Shown here one piece after another: positions 43,643 through 54,353 of a DNA stretch of 64,000 nucleotides; the stretch's first letter is position 1, and every line of letters begins with the position of its first letter. The position numbers were made by a program, and so were the translations under genes. The notes below the pieces were generated by a model. The model did no database searches and was not told the origin of the DNA. It saw only the letters and a program-made list of their open reading frames with translations. The stretch comes from Variovorax sp. 770b2 (GTDB lineage Bacteria > Pseudomonadota > Gammaproteobacteria > Burkholderiales > Burkholderiaceae_C). The stretch spans positions 1 to 64,000 of the forward strand of contig NZ_FOXJ01000001.1 in assembly GCF_900115685.1 (NCBI RefSeq), in the 5' to 3' direction.

Positions 43643-44704
43643 ATGAAAAAGATCCAACTCGGTCAGAGCGACCTGCACGTCACCCCGATCTGCCTGGGCA
43701 CCATGACTTTCGGTGAACAGGTGGACGAACCCACCGCCCACGCCATCCTGAGCCGCTCGCTCGAACGCGGCGTCGACTTCATCGACACCGCCGAGACGTA
43801 CTCGGTGCCCACCCGCAAGGAAACCTACAGCGTCACCGAAACCATCATCGGCAACTGGTTCGCCGCCAACCCCGGCGTGCGCCAGAAGATGGTGCTCGCC
43901 ACCAAGGTGGCCGGGCCGCTGCGCAACACGCCCTGGGTGCGCGAAGGCGTGGGCATGACGGCCGCGGACATCGTGGCCTCGTGCGACGCGAGTCTCAAGC
44001 GCCTGAAGACCGACGTGATCGACCTCTACCAGATCCACTGGCCCGAGCGCCATGTGCCGGCCTTCGGCAACATCTACTACGACCCGGCCAAGGAGGTCTC
44101 GCAGACCCCGATCCACGAGCAGCTCGATGCCTTTGCCGGGCTGGTGAAGGCCGGCAAGATCCGCGCGATCGGCTTGTCGAACGAAACGCCCTACGGCGTG
44201 CACGAGTTCGTGCGGCTGGCCGAGCAGCACGGCCTGCCGCGCGTGGCGACGGTGCAGAACGTCTACAACCTCGCGAGCCGCGGCGCCGAGAACGGGCTGG
44301 ACGAGACGATGCACCGCCTGGGCGTTTCGCTGCTGGCGTATTCGCCGCTGGCCTATGGCCTCCTGACCGGCAAGTACGACAAGAGCGGCATCACCGGGCC
44401 GGACGCGCCCGAAGAAGCGCGCATCACGCGCTACGAATCGGTGCGCAAGCTGCGCTGGGGCCGCCCCGACGCGCTGAAGGCCGCGCGCCTGTACAACCAG
44501 CTCGCGCGCGACAACGGCTTGACGCCCACGAAGCTCGCGCTGGCCTTCTGCTACACGAAGTGGCAGGTGGCGAGCACGATCATCGGCGTGCGGACGCTGG
44601 CGCAGCTCGATGAGGACATCGACGCCTACGGCACCACGCTGTCGCCGGAAATCCTGGCCGAGATCGACAGGATCCGCTGGGACATCCGGGACCCGGCTGC
44701 GTGA
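43643..44704 (+). CDS. Aldo-keto reductase (Tas-like)
   Basis: A 353-residue NADP(H)-dependent oxidoreductase. The catalytic tetrad is visible as Asp and Tyr in FIDTAETYSVPT (about residues 46-57), Lys in VLATKVAG and His in YQIHWPER. The Ser/Asn block IRAIGLSNETPYGV and the C-terminal SPLAYGLLTGKY fit the Tas/YghZ group. It is divergent from the hydrolase with a 127-base gap. Substrate unknown. Confidence 0.92.
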   Translation: MKKIQLGQSDLHVTPICLGTMTFGEQVDEPTAHAILSRSLERGVDFIDTAETYSVPTRKETYSVTETIIGNWFAANPGVRQKMVLATKVAGPLRNTPWVREGVGMTAADIVASCDASLKRLKTDVIDLYQIHWPERHVPAFGNIYYDPAKEVSQTPIHEQLDAFAGLVKAGKIRAIGLSNETPYGVHEFVRLAEQHGLPRVATVQNVYNLASRGAENGLDETMHRLGVSLLAYSPLAYGLLTGKYDKSGITGPDAPEEARITRYESVRKLRWGRPDALKAARLYNQLARDNGLTPTKLALAFCYTKWQVASTIIGVRTLAQLDEDIDAYGTTLSPEILAEIDRIRWDIRDPAA

Positions 44705-44759
44705 GCCGCCGGGCCGTTCCCAAGGCGAACACCGCAGCGCGCAGCGCGAGGCTTACGCA

Positions 44760-45251
44760 ATGAGCAAGAAGGCCCACGTTTCCGAAACGCCCGCAACGCA
44801 GCTGCTGCGGGCGAACAGGATCGCCTTCACCGAGCACCCTTACGAGTACATGGCGCACGGCGGCGCGCAGCGCGGTGCCGAGATGCTCGGGCTCGATCCG
44901 TTCACGGTCATCAAGACGCTGGTGATGCAGGACCAGGACGCCAGGCCGCTGATCGTGCTGATGCACGGCAATCGCACGGTGTCGACCAAGAACCTCGCGC
45001 GGCAGATCGGCGCCAAGTCGGTCGAGCCCTGCAAGCCCGAAGTGGCGCAGCGCCACAGCGGCTACATGGTGGGCGGCACGTCGCCCTTCGGCACGCGGCG
45101 CGAGATGCCGGTCTACGTCGAATCGGCCATCCTCGCGCTGCCGAAGATCGTGCTCAATGGCGGGCGTCGCGGCTACCTGATCGGCATCGATCCGCAGGTG
45201 TGCGTGGCGCTGCTGGGGGCTGTGCCGGTGGAATGTGCGCTGGCAGAATAG
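44760..45251 (+). CDS. ybaK: YbaK/EbsC-type Cys-tRNA deacylase
   Basis: A 163-residue trans-editing enzyme of the YbaK/ProX group, which clears Cys from tRNA-Pro. The conserved DPFTVIKTLVMQ with the catalytic Lys is at about residues 47-58; the later GTSPFGTRREMPVYVE block is diagnostic. It is followed by the DUF6348 gene after eight bases. Start 44760 is chosen over the long upstream frame because it matches the family start. Confidence 0.9.
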   Translation: MSKKAHVSETPATQLLRANRIAFTEHPYEYMAHGGAQRGAEMLGLDPFTVIKTLVMQDQDARPLIVLMHGNRTVSTKNLARQIGAKSVEPCKPEVAQRHSGYMVGGTSPFGTRREMPVYVESAILALPKIVLNGGRRGYLIGIDPQVCVALLGAVPVECALAE

Positions 45252-45259
45252 CCGGCGCC

Positions 45260-46072
45260 ATGACGTCGACACCCTCCGATTTCTTTCCTTCCCACTGCGC
45301 GGCCAATGAAGGCGGCGGGCCGGTCTTCAAGGTCGGTTTCGAGAACGACAGCGAGCAGTGGACCGAGGTCTTCGATCTCTCCGCGCTTCTGCGCCAGGCG
45401 CTGACCGCGCGCGGCTTCGAGCCGGTGCGCGAGCGCGATGGCTGGCTCCTGTTGCCCGACGAAGGGCTCTGGCTGTGGCCGCAGATCGCGAGCTACCAGC
45501 CCACCGACGACGGGAGCGTGCGCACCTCCACCACCATCGAAGTGGCGCACGCCAGCTTGCTGCCGGCCGGCACCTTCGAGTACCAGCATTCGTATGGCGA
45601 TGACATCGCGGCGTCGCTGACCCGGGGCTTCGACCTCTGGGCGCAGGTCGACCTGGTCGTGTTCAAGGATGCGCTGAGCACCGAACTGGCCCATTGCACT
45701 TCGCTGCAGATGCAATGGGAGCCCCAGCAGGGCGAGGACCGCAGCCGCCAGCGGCGCGTGCTGTTCGGGCCGGTCGCGCACCAGGCCGCGCAGGAAGCCG
45801 CCGAGGAAGAAGAGCATCCGTTCTGCCCCTGCTGCCTTTTCACCAACACCTGGGATGCCTACAAGCCGCAGATCGAATCGGATGGCGTCTACGGCCTTCG
45901 CCTCTATGCCGCGCGCGATTCGGAGGGCCAGGTGCAGGCCGATTGCCGGGTCAACGGCGAGGACTGGCCCGCGGGTGCGCAGGCCCTGCGCGCCTACGTG
46001 GCGCAGTGGCCCGACCGGGGCTTCGAATTCCGGAAGCAATACGTTGTGATCCAATCGCCGCCCGAGACCTGA
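45260..46072 (+). CDS. DUF6348 family protein
   Basis: A 270-residue protein that I recognise as DUF6348: EVFDLSALLRQALTARGFEP near the start, DGWLLLPDEGLWLWPQI, and the late CPCC block (HPFCPCCLFTNTW) with clustered Cys that may bind metal. Family function is unknown; the fold is thought to be soluble. It is co-directional with ybaK (8-base gap), so co-transcription is likely. The family assignment was not searched. Confidence 0.72.
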   Translation: MTSTPSDFFPSHCAANEGGGPVFKVGFENDSEQWTEVFDLSALLRQALTARGFEPVRERDGWLLLPDEGLWLWPQIASYQPTDDGSVRTSTTIEVAHASLLPAGTFEYQHSYGDDIAASLTRGFDLWAQVDLVVFKDALSTELAHCTSLQMQWEPQQGEDRSRQRRVLFGPVAHQAAQEAAEEEEHPFCPCCLFTNTWDAYKPQIESDGVYGLRLYAARDSEGQVQADCRVNGEDWPAGAQALRAYVAQWPDRGFEFRKQYVVIQSPPET

Positions 46073-46126
46073 CGACGGCACGCCGCCGTCGCCGAAGAAA
46101 AACAACTATCCCCCGCGGAGCGCCCC

Positions 46127-46762
46127 TTGAGCTTTCATTTGCCATCCCTCATTGCCATCGTGGCCTCGTACCTGATCGGCTCGCTGTCCTTCGCGGTCAT
46201 CGTGAGCAAGTCGCTCGGCATGGCCGATCCGCGCAGCTACGGCAGCGGCAACCCCGGTGCCACCAACGTGCTGCGCTCGGGCAACAAGGGCGCGGCGCTG
46301 GCCACGCTGCTGCTCGATGCGCTCAAGGGCTGGCTGCCGGTGTTCCTGATCCGCCATTTCGGCGCGCAGTGGGGGTTGGGCGAGGGCGTTGCCGCGGTGG
46401 CGGGCCTCGCGGCCTTCCTCGGCCATCTGTACCCGGTGTTCTTCGGATTCCAGGGCGGCAAGGGCGTGGCCACCGCGGCGGGCGTGCTGGTGGGCATCGC
46501 GCCTTGGCTGGGGCTTGCCACCGGCGCCACCTGGCTGATCATCGCGGTCTTCTTTCGCTATTCGTCGCTGTCGTCGCTGGTGGCGGCCTTCTTTGCGCCG
46601 GCCTACTACCTCCTGGGCGGCAACATCGCGTGGCCGCTCGACCGCACGGTGCTGATTGCGATCATCATCATGAGTCTGCTGCTGATCTGGCGGCACCGCG
46701 AAAACATCCGCCGGCTCGCGGCCGGCACGGAGTCCAGGCTCGGCTCCAAGAAAAAGGCTTGA
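46127..46762 (+). CDS. plsY: Acyl-phosphate glycerol-3-phosphate acyltransferase PlsY
   Basis: A 211-residue inner-membrane enzyme that makes lysophosphatidate from acyl-phosphate and glycerol 3-phosphate. Its five to six helices carry the family motifs GSGNPGATN (about residues 38-46), [21 protein letters not shown] (about 104-124, with the invariant GGKG) and the C-terminal RHRENIRRL. The start is TTG at 46127 with GGAG eight bases upstream. It is followed by ridA after ten bases. Confidence 0.94.
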   Translation: MSFHLPSLIAIVASYLIGSLSFAVIVSKSLGMADPRSYGSGNPGATNVLRSGNKGAALATLLLDALKGWLPVFLIRHFGAQWGLGEGVAAVAGLAAFLGHLYPVFFGFQGGKGVATAAGVLVGIAPWLGLATGATWLIIAVFFRYSSLSSLVAAFFAPAYYLLGGNIAWPLDRTVLIAIIIMSLLLIWRHRENIRRLAAGTESRLGSKKKA

Positions 46763-46772
46763 AGAAAACACC

Positions 46773-47126
46773 ATGGCTTCCATCACCCGCTTTCACGTCG
46801 GCGCGCGCCTCTCGGAGACCGCCGTGCACAACGGCACCGTCTACCTCGCCGGCCAGGTGCCCGACGACACCTCGCAGGACATCCGCGGCCAGACCACGCA
46901 GGTGCTCGCCATGGTCGACCGCCTGCTGGCCGAGGCGGGCAGCGACAAGTCGCGCATCCTCATGACGCAGATCTTCCTGGCCGACATCACCGACATCACG
47001 GCGATGAACGAGGTCTGGGATGCGTGGATTCCGGCCGGCAACACGCCGCCGCGCGCGACGGTGCAGGCCAAGATGGCCAACGCGGCCTACAAGATCGAGA
47101 TCGTGGTCACGGCCGCGCAGGCCTGA
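46773..47126 (+). CDS. RidA-family enamine/imine deaminase
   Basis: A 117-residue RidA/YjgF protein that hydrolyses reactive enamine and imine intermediates. The catalytic Arg lies in PPRATVQA (about residues 91-98), and GTVYLAGQVPDDTSQDI and the C-terminal IEIVVTA are family marks. It is ten bases after plsY. Length is usual. Confidence 0.92.
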   Translation: MASITRFHVGARLSETAVHNGTVYLAGQVPDDTSQDIRGQTTQVLAMVDRLLAEAGSDKSRILMTQIFLADITDITAMNEVWDAWIPAGNTPPRATVQAKMANAAYKIEIVVTAAQA

Positions 47127-47140
47127 CCGAAGCGGCAAGC

Positions 47141-47785
47141 TCAGTACCGCTTTTCCAGGACCATCTGGTCCGCGTCGCGGCGCATCGAGAAGCGGTTGAT
47201 GAAGCTGTTGCCAAGGAGCACGAAGGGCATCGATTGCTCCGAGATGATGGCGTCGATGTCGTACACCTCGACATCGCCCACTCGGACCGATTGAAGTCGC
47301 AGCAGGTAACCCTGTGTGGTGCCATTGGCCGTGCTCATGCTGACGGGCCGCCCCTTGCTGTAGTCCAGGCCGATCCGCTGCGCATCTGCTGCGGACAAGC
47401 TCACGGCCGTTGCACCCGTGTCGAGCATGAAGGTGACCGTGCGGCCGTTGATCATGCCCTGCGTCATGAAATGGCCGCGGCTGTCGGCCGGCAGCACGAT
47501 GCGGCTCCCGCCACCGCCTGAACCCCCGCCACCGCCGATGCTGACCGGCGTGTCCATGCGCAGGTTGACGCGCTTGCCTTCGAGCTCGACCACCGCCTGC
47601 TCGGCCTGCAGCGACACCAGCTTCACGCCCTGGAAACTCTCGCCGACCGCGACCGTCTTCGGCGGGGCGCCGTTCACGATCAGGATCGCGCGGCTGCCGA
47701 TGGTGCCGGTGAGCATCACCGAGCTGGCGCCGTGCGCCATCGCAACAGCAGCCAGCAGATGCGCTGCGACGACGAGGGATTTCAT
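47141..47785 (-). CDS. Retropepsin-like aspartic protease
   Basis: A 214-residue single-domain clan AA protease of the type found in proteobacteria. The signal peptide ends about HGASS. A natural glycine linker (GGGGGSGGGGS, about residues 84-94) separates an N-terminal Tyr/Val-poor beta part from the protease part. The catalytic Asp is in FMLDTGATAVSLSA (D122), and GNSFINRFS near the end fits the second half. Since it has one DTG, it must dimerise to act. It follows yajQ after five bases on the same strand. Confidence 0.85.
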   Translation of the reverse strand: MKSLVVAAHLLAAVAMAHGASSVMLTGTIGSRAILIVNGAPPKTVAVGESFQGVKLVSLQAEQAVVELEGKRVNLRMDTPVSIGGGGGSGGGGSRIVLPADSRGHFMTQGMINGRTVTFMLDTGATAVSLSAADAQRIGLDYSKGRPVSMSTANGTTQGYLLRLQSVRVGDVEVYDIDAIISEQSMPFVLLGNSFINRFSMRRDADQMVLEKRY

Positions 47786-47790
47786 GAAGG

Positions 47791-48276
47791 TCAGTCGCGG
47801 AAGTTGTTGAACGACAGCGGCATGTCCGGCACGTCCTTCTTGATCAGCGCCATGGCGGCCTGCAGGTCGTCGCGCTTGGCGCCGGTGATGCGCACCGCGT
47901 CGCCCTGGATCGCGGCCTGCACCTTGAGCTTGCTGTCCTTGACGATGCGGGTGATCTTCTTGGCCTGCTCGCTCTCGATGCCGCTCTTGACCTTGATGAC
48001 CTGCTTGACCTTGTCGCCGCCCATCTTCTGGACGTCGCCCTTGTCGAGAAAGCGAACGTCCACGCTGCGCTTGGTGAGCTTGGCGCGAAGGATGTCTTCC
48101 ACCTGCACGAGCTGGAACTCGGCGTCACCGATCATGGTGATTTCCTTGTCCTTGAGGTCGACGGCGGCCGCCGTGCCCTTGAAATCGAAGCGCGTCGCGA
48201 TTTCCTTGGCGGTGTTTTCGACCGCATTCTTCACTTCGGGCAGATTGGGCTCGCAGACGGTATCGAAAGACGGCAT
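47791..48276 (-). CDS. yajQ: YajQ-family c-di-GMP/nucleotide-binding protein
   Basis: A 161-residue protein. [22 protein letters not shown] at the start and [21 protein letters not shown] near the end are the marks of YajQ, a family shown in other bacteria to bind c-di-GMP and act in virulence or regulation. Start 48276 is fixed by this N-terminus; the longer frame is a shadow of murB. It is divergent from murB by 43 bases and precedes the aspartic protease. Confidence 0.94.
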   Translation of the reverse strand: MPSFDTVCEPNLPEVKNAVENTAKEIATRFDFKGTAAAVDLKDKEITMIGDAEFQLVQVEDILRAKLTKRSVDVRFLDKGDVQKMGGDKVKQVIKVKSGIESEQAKKITRIVKDSKLKVQAAIQGDAVRITGAKRDDLQAAMALIKKDVPDMPLSFNNFRD

Positions 48277-48319
48277 GGGCTCTCCTGATGTCACTTGTGC
48301 TGGATGCGACAATTCTCCC

Positions 48320-49372
48320 ATGATCGTGGAGCACAACGTCCCCCTGCAGCCGTACAACAGTTTCGGCATCGTCGCGCGCGCGCAGCGCCTGGCGCGCATC
48401 ACGGACGAGGCCGATATCGCCGAGCTTCTGGCCGGTCCCGACTGGCAGGGCGCCCCCCGCTTCGTGCTGGGCGGCGGCAGCAACATCGTGCTGACCGGCG
48501 ACGTCAAGCCGCTGGTGCTCAAGGTGGAAATCAAGGGTTTGCGGCTGGTCGAAGAGACCCCGCGGGCCTGGATCGTCGAAGCGGGTGCGGGCGAGATCTG
48601 GCACGACGCCGTCGAATGGATGGTGCGCAACGGCTATCCCGGCCTCGAGAACCTGGCGCTGATTCCCGGCACCGTGGGCGGCGCGCCGGTGCAGAACATC
48701 GGCGCCTACGGGGTCGAATTGCAGGACCGCTTCGAATCGCTCGACGCCATCGACCTGGACACCGGCCGCAGCTTCACGCTCGATGCCGCCCAATGCGCGT
48801 TCGGCTACCGCGACTCGGTGTTCAAGCATGTGCGCAGCGGCCCGAACGACTTCGGCCTGGCGGGCCGGGCGCTGATCACGCGCGTGCGCTTCCGGCTGCC
48901 CAAGCCCTGGAAGGCGGTGGCCGGCTACCTCGATCTCGAACGCAAGATGGAAGAAACCGGCAACTTCACGCCGAGCGCCGTCGATATCTTCGACTGGGTC
49001 TGCGCCATCCGCCGCGCCAAGCTGCCCGACTGGCGCGTGCTGGGCAACGCCGGCAGCTTCTTCAAGAATCCGACCGTCACGCCCGAGCAGTGCGCGGACA
49101 TCATCGCGCGCGACCCCAAGATCGTTCACTACCCGATGGCCGACGGCAGCATCAAGCTGGCGGCCGGCTGGCTCATCGACGCCTGCGGCTGGAAGGGCAA
49201 GTCGGTGGGCAATGCCGGGGTCTACGAGCGGCAGGCGCTGGTGCTGGTCAACCGCGGCGGCAACGAGAACCCGGTGACGGGCGGCGAGGTGATGACATTG
49301 GCCAAGGCCATCCAGACCAGCGTGTACGAGCGCTTCGGCATCCGGCTGGAGCCCGAGCCGGTGGTGGTCTGA
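48320..49372 (+). CDS. murB: UDP-N-acetylenolpyruvoylglucosamine reductase
   Basis: A 350-residue FAD enzyme that makes UDP-N-acetylmuramate in peptidoglycan synthesis. FAD contacts: [14 protein letters not shown] (about residues 48-61) and the region around [10 protein letters not shown]. The latter holds the catalytic Ser. [11 protein letters not shown] and [19 protein letters not shown] near the end complete the type I MurB pattern. It starts 43 bases from yajQ on the opposite strand and leads a two-gene operon. Confidence 0.95.
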   Translation: MIVEHNVPLQPYNSFGIVARAQRLARITDEADIAELLAGPDWQGAPRFVLGGGSNIVLTGDVKPLVLKVEIKGLRLVEETPRAWIVEAGAGEIWHDAVEWMVRNGYPGLENLALIPGTVGGAPVQNIGAYGVELQDRFESLDAIDLDTGRSFTLDAAQCAFGYRDSVFKHVRSGPNDFGLAGRALITRVRFRLPKPWKAVAGYLDLERKMEETGNFTPSAVDIFDWVCAIRRAKLPDWRVLGNAGSFFKNPTVTPEQCADIIARDPKIVHYPMADGSIKLAAGWLIDACGWKGKSVGNAGVYERQALVLVNRGGNENPVTGGEVMTLAKAIQTSVYERFGIRLEPEPVVV

Positions 49373-49379
49373 AAAAGCG

Positions 49380-50216
49380 ATGGATCTGGACTTCCTGCAC
49401 CTGAACTACCGGCGGCGCATTGCCGCGCTGGTGTGGGCGCAGCGCATCGTCATCGTGGCGGGCATCGCCTCGGTGTTCCTGGTGCCGGCGCGCTGGTGGA
49501 CCTCGGGGCTCCTGTTCATCGCCGCCTTTGCGTTCGCGGCGGTGCTGGGCTGGATGGAAACCAGCCTGCGCCGGCAGTTCATCCGCGAGGCCCGCATGCC
49601 GCCGTTCCTGATCGGCAAGCTGCGCGAAGCCCATCCGCAATTGAGCCGGCGCGACGCCGAACTGGTGTTGCGGGGCCTGCGCCAGTTCTTCATGGCGCAC
49701 CTGCGCAGCGGGCGCAAGTTCGTCGCCATGCCCTCCAAGGTGGTCGACACCGCGTGGCATGAATTCATCCTGCACACGCAGGGTTACCAGAACTGGTGCA
49801 AGGCGGCCTTCGGCGGCATGCTGCACCACAGCCCGGCCGAGGTGCTGGGCAAGGACCCCAAGCGCAACGACGGCCTGCGCCGCAGTTGGTATTGGGCCTG
49901 CAAGGAAGAAAGCATCGATCCGCGCAAGCCGACGCGCCTGCCGCTGCTGTTCGCGCTGGACATCAAGTTCGCGATTCCCGGCGGCTTCGCGTACGTGCCC
50001 GATTGCCATGCGGTCGACCGGCACAACGGCTCGACCGCGCAGTGCGGCAGCGAGTTCGGCGAGTCCTCGTCGGACGGCGGCAGCTCGGGCGATGCCGATG
50101 GCTTCGGCGGCAGCGAATCGAGCAGTGGCGGCGGCGATGGCGGGGGAGGAGACTCGGGCGGCGGCGACAGCGGCGGAGGTTGCGGAGGCGGCTGCGGCGG
50201 AGGCGGCGGCGACTGA
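49380..50216 (+). CDS. Glycine-rich domain membrane protein
   Basis: A 278-residue protein. Two membrane segments (about residues 20-37 and 42-58) are followed by a soluble region with MPSKVVDTAWHEFILHTQGY (about 120-139), which I recognise from proteins annotated as glycine-rich domain-containing. From about residue 220 it is almost all Gly, Ser and Asp, ending in CGGGCGGGGGD. The tail may bind metal or be a disordered extension. It is seven bases after murB. Function is unknown. Confidence 0.68.
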   Translation: MDLDFLHLNYRRRIAALVWAQRIVIVAGIASVFLVPARWWTSGLLFIAAFAFAAVLGWMETSLRRQFIREARMPPFLIGKLREAHPQLSRRDAELVLRGLRQFFMAHLRSGRKFVAMPSKVVDTAWHEFILHTQGYQNWCKAAFGGMLHHSPAEVLGKDPKRNDGLRRSWYWACKEESIDPRKPTRLPLLFALDIKFAIPGGFAYVPDCHAVDRHNGSTAQCGSEFGESSSDGGSSGDADGFGGSESSSGGGDGGGGDSGGGDSGGGCGGGCGGGGGD

Positions 50217-50267
50217 CGGGTAGGCGCGATCGGCACGATCAACGCTCAAGACGCCGCACCAAAGAAA

Positions 50268-50288
50268 AACGGGCCCATCGGGCCCGTT
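50268..50288 (-). terminator. Rho-independent terminator of argG
   Basis: A perfect 9-bp stem AACGGGCCC-atc-GGGCCCGTT. On the minus strand it is followed by a T-rich run. It lies 22 bases beyond the argG stop at 50310. Confidence 0.85.
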
Positions 50289-50309
50289 CGTCATTGAGCG
50301 CGCAGCGGC

Positions 50310-52003
<1,694 letters not shown>

Positions 52004-52116
52004 TGGGTGGCGCCGGCACTTGGGGCTCGGCTAATCGAGGACGCACCGCACCGGCGGCGCACCCGTCAGGGTTGGGAAAGTCCTCGATTTTAGGGGCTTG
52101 GCCGGGCCCCGCCTGC

Positions 52117-52785
52117 TCAGCGGTGCCAGCCGCCGCGATAACCGCCGTAGCCGCGATAGCCGTAGCCACCGCGGTAGCCGCGGTAGCCGCCGCCGTAGTA
52201 GCCGCCGCCCCAGCCGCGCGAATAGCCCAGGTTCAGCGAGATGCCGACCGGCGGATAGACGTAGGGCTGTGCATACGGGTAGCCGTAGGCGGGCTGCACG
52301 TAGACCGGCGGCGCATAGACCGGGGCCGGCTGCGCATAGACCGGCGCGCCCTGCCCTGAAACCACCACGCCGGGCTCCGGCACGACGCTCTCCCAGGGGG
52401 AGCCGCCGCCTTGCTGGCCCTGTTGGTACTGTTCCTGGTACTGCGGGTCTTGCTGGTACTGCTGGCCGTTGTTGGCCTCGACCGGGTAGATCTGCGGCTG
52501 CGGCTGCACGGGCATGCTGGTCGCGCCCGTCGTGGTCACGCCATAGGCACTGGCCTGGACCGGGATCGTGGCGCCCGGCCGGCTGGTGGTGCGGGTCGTG
52601 TACTGGCGGCCCTGGTATTCGTAGGTGACGTTGTAGCTGACGTCACTGCCGGTCGTCTCGCGGATCGGGGTGGCGGAAATCACCCGGGCCTGGACCACCT
52701 GCTGGGCCTGCGCGACGGTTGCGCCCGTTGCCAGCAGCCCGATCACCGAAAGCCCCGCGAGGGTGCGAAAAACGTGTCTGTTCAT
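52117..52785 (-). CDS. Secreted Gln/Tyr/Gly-rich repeat protein
   Basis: A 222-residue exported protein. The signal peptide ends about AQAQQ. The mature part begins with a short beta region (VQARVISATPIRETTGSDVSYNV, a pattern seen in glycine-zipper-type outer-membrane proteins). A Gln-rich linker (about residues 105-130) and a Pro/Tyr-rich stretch (about 143-173) follow. The last 35 residues are Gly/Tyr/Arg repeats (GYRG, GGYYGGGYRG). It is probably a surface or periplasmic structural protein. Function unknown. Confidence 0.65.
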   Translation of the reverse strand: MNRHVFRTLAGLSVIGLLATGATVAQAQQVVQARVISATPIRETTGSDVSYNVTYEYQGRQYTTRTTSRPGATIPVQASAYGVTTTGATSMPVQPQPQIYPVEANNGQQYQQDPQYQEQYQQGQQGGGSPWESVVPEPGVVVSGQGAPVYAQPAPVYAPPVYVQPAYGYPYAQPYVYPPVGISLNLGYSRGWGGGYYGGGYRGYRGGYGYRGYGGYRGGWHR

Positions 52786-52843
52786 GGTGTTCTCTCCTGC
52801 AGATCGAGGTTGGAGGCCGGCCGGCGAGACGGGGTTCCGGGGT

Positions 52844-53218
52844 TTACACGGCGTTCACAGCCCAGGTTTGGGCGTCGAATCCCGTCGTAACGCCGGCTTT
52901 GGCGCCCCAGTTGACCACCGGCCGCTTGATGAGGCTCGGGTAGGCCAGCAGCACTGCCCGGGCCGAGGCGGCGTCGACCACGGCGTTCTGGGTGGCCTCG
53001 TCGAGCTTGCGCCAGGTGGTGCCCCGGCGATTGACCAGTGCCTCCCAGCCCGGCTTTTTCAGCCATTGGTCGAGTTCGGCCTCGGGCACGCCCTGTTTCT
53101 TGAAATCGTGGAAGGCGTAGGCCACGCCGTGTTCGTCGAGCCAGGCGCGGGCGCGCTTGACGGTGTCGCAGTTCGGTATTCCGTAAAGCACGGTTTTCGG
53201 GGGAGAAGGGTTCGTCAT
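52844..53218 (-). CDS. ArsC/Spx-family reductase
   Basis: A 124-residue thioredoxin-fold protein of the ArsC/YffB group. The redox Cys lies in GIPNCDTVKRARAWLDEHG (Cys about residue 17), and the conserved block YPSLIKRPVV near the end includes the second-site Arg. The substrate may be a glutathione conjugate rather than arsenate, since no ars genes are near. It is the last host gene before the phage-like region, with start at 53218. Confidence 0.87.
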   Translation of the reverse strand: MTNPSPPKTVLYGIPNCDTVKRARAWLDEHGVAYAFHDFKKQGVPEAELDQWLKKPGWEALVNRRGTTWRKLDEATQNAVVDAASARAVLLAYPSLIKRPVVNWGAKAGVTTGFDAQTWAVNAV

Positions 53219-53229
53219 TTTGTTGCGTC

Positions 53230-53251
53230 GCTAGGAAACAAGCTAGGAAAC
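53230..53251. repeat. Paired 10-bp direct repeat at the probable prophage edge
   Basis: GCTAGGAAAC occurs twice, 53230-53239 and 53242-53251, with a two-base gap. It is placed between the ArsC-like gene start and the first phage-type gene. Short tandem repeats like this are often integrase arm sites next to an attachment core, but the core itself is not identified here. Confidence 0.4.
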
Positions 53252-53398
53252 GGGCCGTGGGGCCTAGCCTCAAGAAATCGCTTTCTGAGAGCAGAAGAAT
53301 CAGGTTACGCTTTAGGTTCGGACTCGACCCAACTACCCCCATTCGGCGCGGTAGCCCGATAGTTGTCTTTCGCCTGGTCCGGGCAGGAGGGCACTATC

Positions 53399-53650
53399 GT
53401 GTCCACAATTCTGTCTCAAGTAGCCAAAGCTTTGGCTAACCCGCAACCTGTCGAGCTTGGCGCCGATCTTCCTGAGGTAATGCTCACGAACGAAGTTGCC
53501 GAGTTCCTTCGCATGTCGCCCGAGTCGCTGACGAACATGTACTACAAGCGCAAAAAGTGGCTTCCACCTCGCAGGAAACTGGGCGGCGTGTACCGGTACC
53601 TGAAGCGTGACGTCATTGCCTGCGTAGCGCCAACGCCTCAAGAACGATAG
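53399..53650 (+). CDS. Excisionase-like HTH protein
   Basis: An 83-residue protein starting at GTG 53399, with AGGAGG eight bases upstream. The middle is a winged helix-turn-helix of the AlpA/excisionase kind: LTNEVAEFLRMSPESLTNMYYKRK then LPPRRKLGGVYRYLKRDVIA, where the conserved GVYRY or similar sits before the last helix. The sequence upstream to 53363 in frame is not used, because the strong ribosome site points to the GTG. It could excise the element or regulate its early genes. Confidence 0.8.
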   Translation: MSTILSQVAKALANPQPVELGADLPEVMLTNEVAEFLRMSPESLTNMYYKRKKWLPPRRKLGGVYRYLKRDVIACVAPTPQER

Positions 53651-53739
53651 TCGGCCTTCACGACGTTCTTTTCTCGCCTTTCGAGGGCGCGGAATTTACG
53701 ATTACTCGTCGGTCGCGAAAGCCGATTATTCCGCCTCAA

Positions 53740-53773
53740 ACCCCCGGACCAGCGCGGCCACCGGGGGTCTTTT
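53740..53773 (+). terminator. Terminator after excisionase-like gene
   Basis: ACCCCCGG (53740-53747) pairs with CCGGGGGT (53761-53768), followed by CTTTTT. It is 90 bases after the gene at 53650 and 57 before the next, so it separates the two. Confidence 0.8.
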
Positions 53774-53829
53774 TCCCAAACAATTTTTGGTAGTCCAACC
53801 GTCGGGTTGCGCTGCCGCATGGAGCTGAA

Positions 53830-54216
53830 ATGCCCGCATCTGGACCCTTTGGAAAATGGACGAAGGCTGACCTGGCCGACGAACTGAACATTTCCCACGG
53901 CTACTTCTCCCAAGTTGTTCTCGACAAGGGGTGCCCCAATCTGGAACCGGACTTGATCGCTGGCCGACAGCACTTGTTCAGTGACGACACCGCCGAACGC
54001 TGGCTCGCTACATACCGCAAGTGGCGCGAAGAAGAACCCGCCCGCAAAGCCGCCAAGCGCGCTGAGATTGCTGCTCGGGTCAGCGCTGAGACGAGAGCGG
54101 AAATGAATCGTATCGCCGCAGAGCAGCGGGTGATGGCGGAAGCGCAGGCCGCGCGAGCTCAGCTTGAGGCTGATGAGGCCGCGTTCAACGCTGAGGCCGC
54201 AAAGGGCTGGAAATGA
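53830..54216 (+). CDS. Phage HTH-type regulator
   Basis: A 128-residue protein. The N-terminal part has an HTH feel (WTKADLADELNISHGYFSQVV, about residues 10-30). The C-terminal half is a long, Ala/Glu/Arg-rich helix (AKRAEIAARVSAETRAEMNR), typical of a coiled coil. It may be an early regulator or DNA-organising protein. It overlaps the next small gene by ATGA. Function is inferred from the fold. Confidence 0.55.
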   Translation: MPASGPFGKWTKADLADELNISHGYFSQVVLDKGCPNLEPDLIAGRQHLFSDDTAERWLATYRKWREEEPARKAAKRAEIAARVSAETRAEMNRIAAEQRVMAEAQAARAQLEADEAAFNAEAAKGWK

Positions 54217-54353
54217 TCAAGTTCCTTGTGGGGGCCTCAGCAATGGTTCTTGGATTTCTGATTGTCGAGGTCGCCAAAGAGATTCACCCCCAGCTTGGAC
54301 TGCTGATCTTTCTCGTGGCGTTTCTCGGCCTAGCGGTCTGGGAGGCCAAATGA
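54213..54353 (+). CDS. Small two-helix membrane protein
   Basis: A 46-residue protein with two hydrophobic stretches (KFLVGASAMVLGFLIVEVA and LGLLIFLVAFLGLAVW). ATGA overlaps join it to both neighbours, so it is surely translated. It may be a phage early membrane protein, for example for superinfection exclusion or host takeover. Function is not known. Confidence 0.6.
   Translation: MIKFLVGASAMVLGFLIVEVAKEIHPQLGLLIFLVAFLGLAVWEAK

Noticed and set aside
53290..53330. tRNA 3' end fragment at the prophage edge
   Set aside because: On the minus strand GGGTCGAGTCC resembles a T arm, but the T loop is wrong and the stem does not pair; not enough for an attachment site call.
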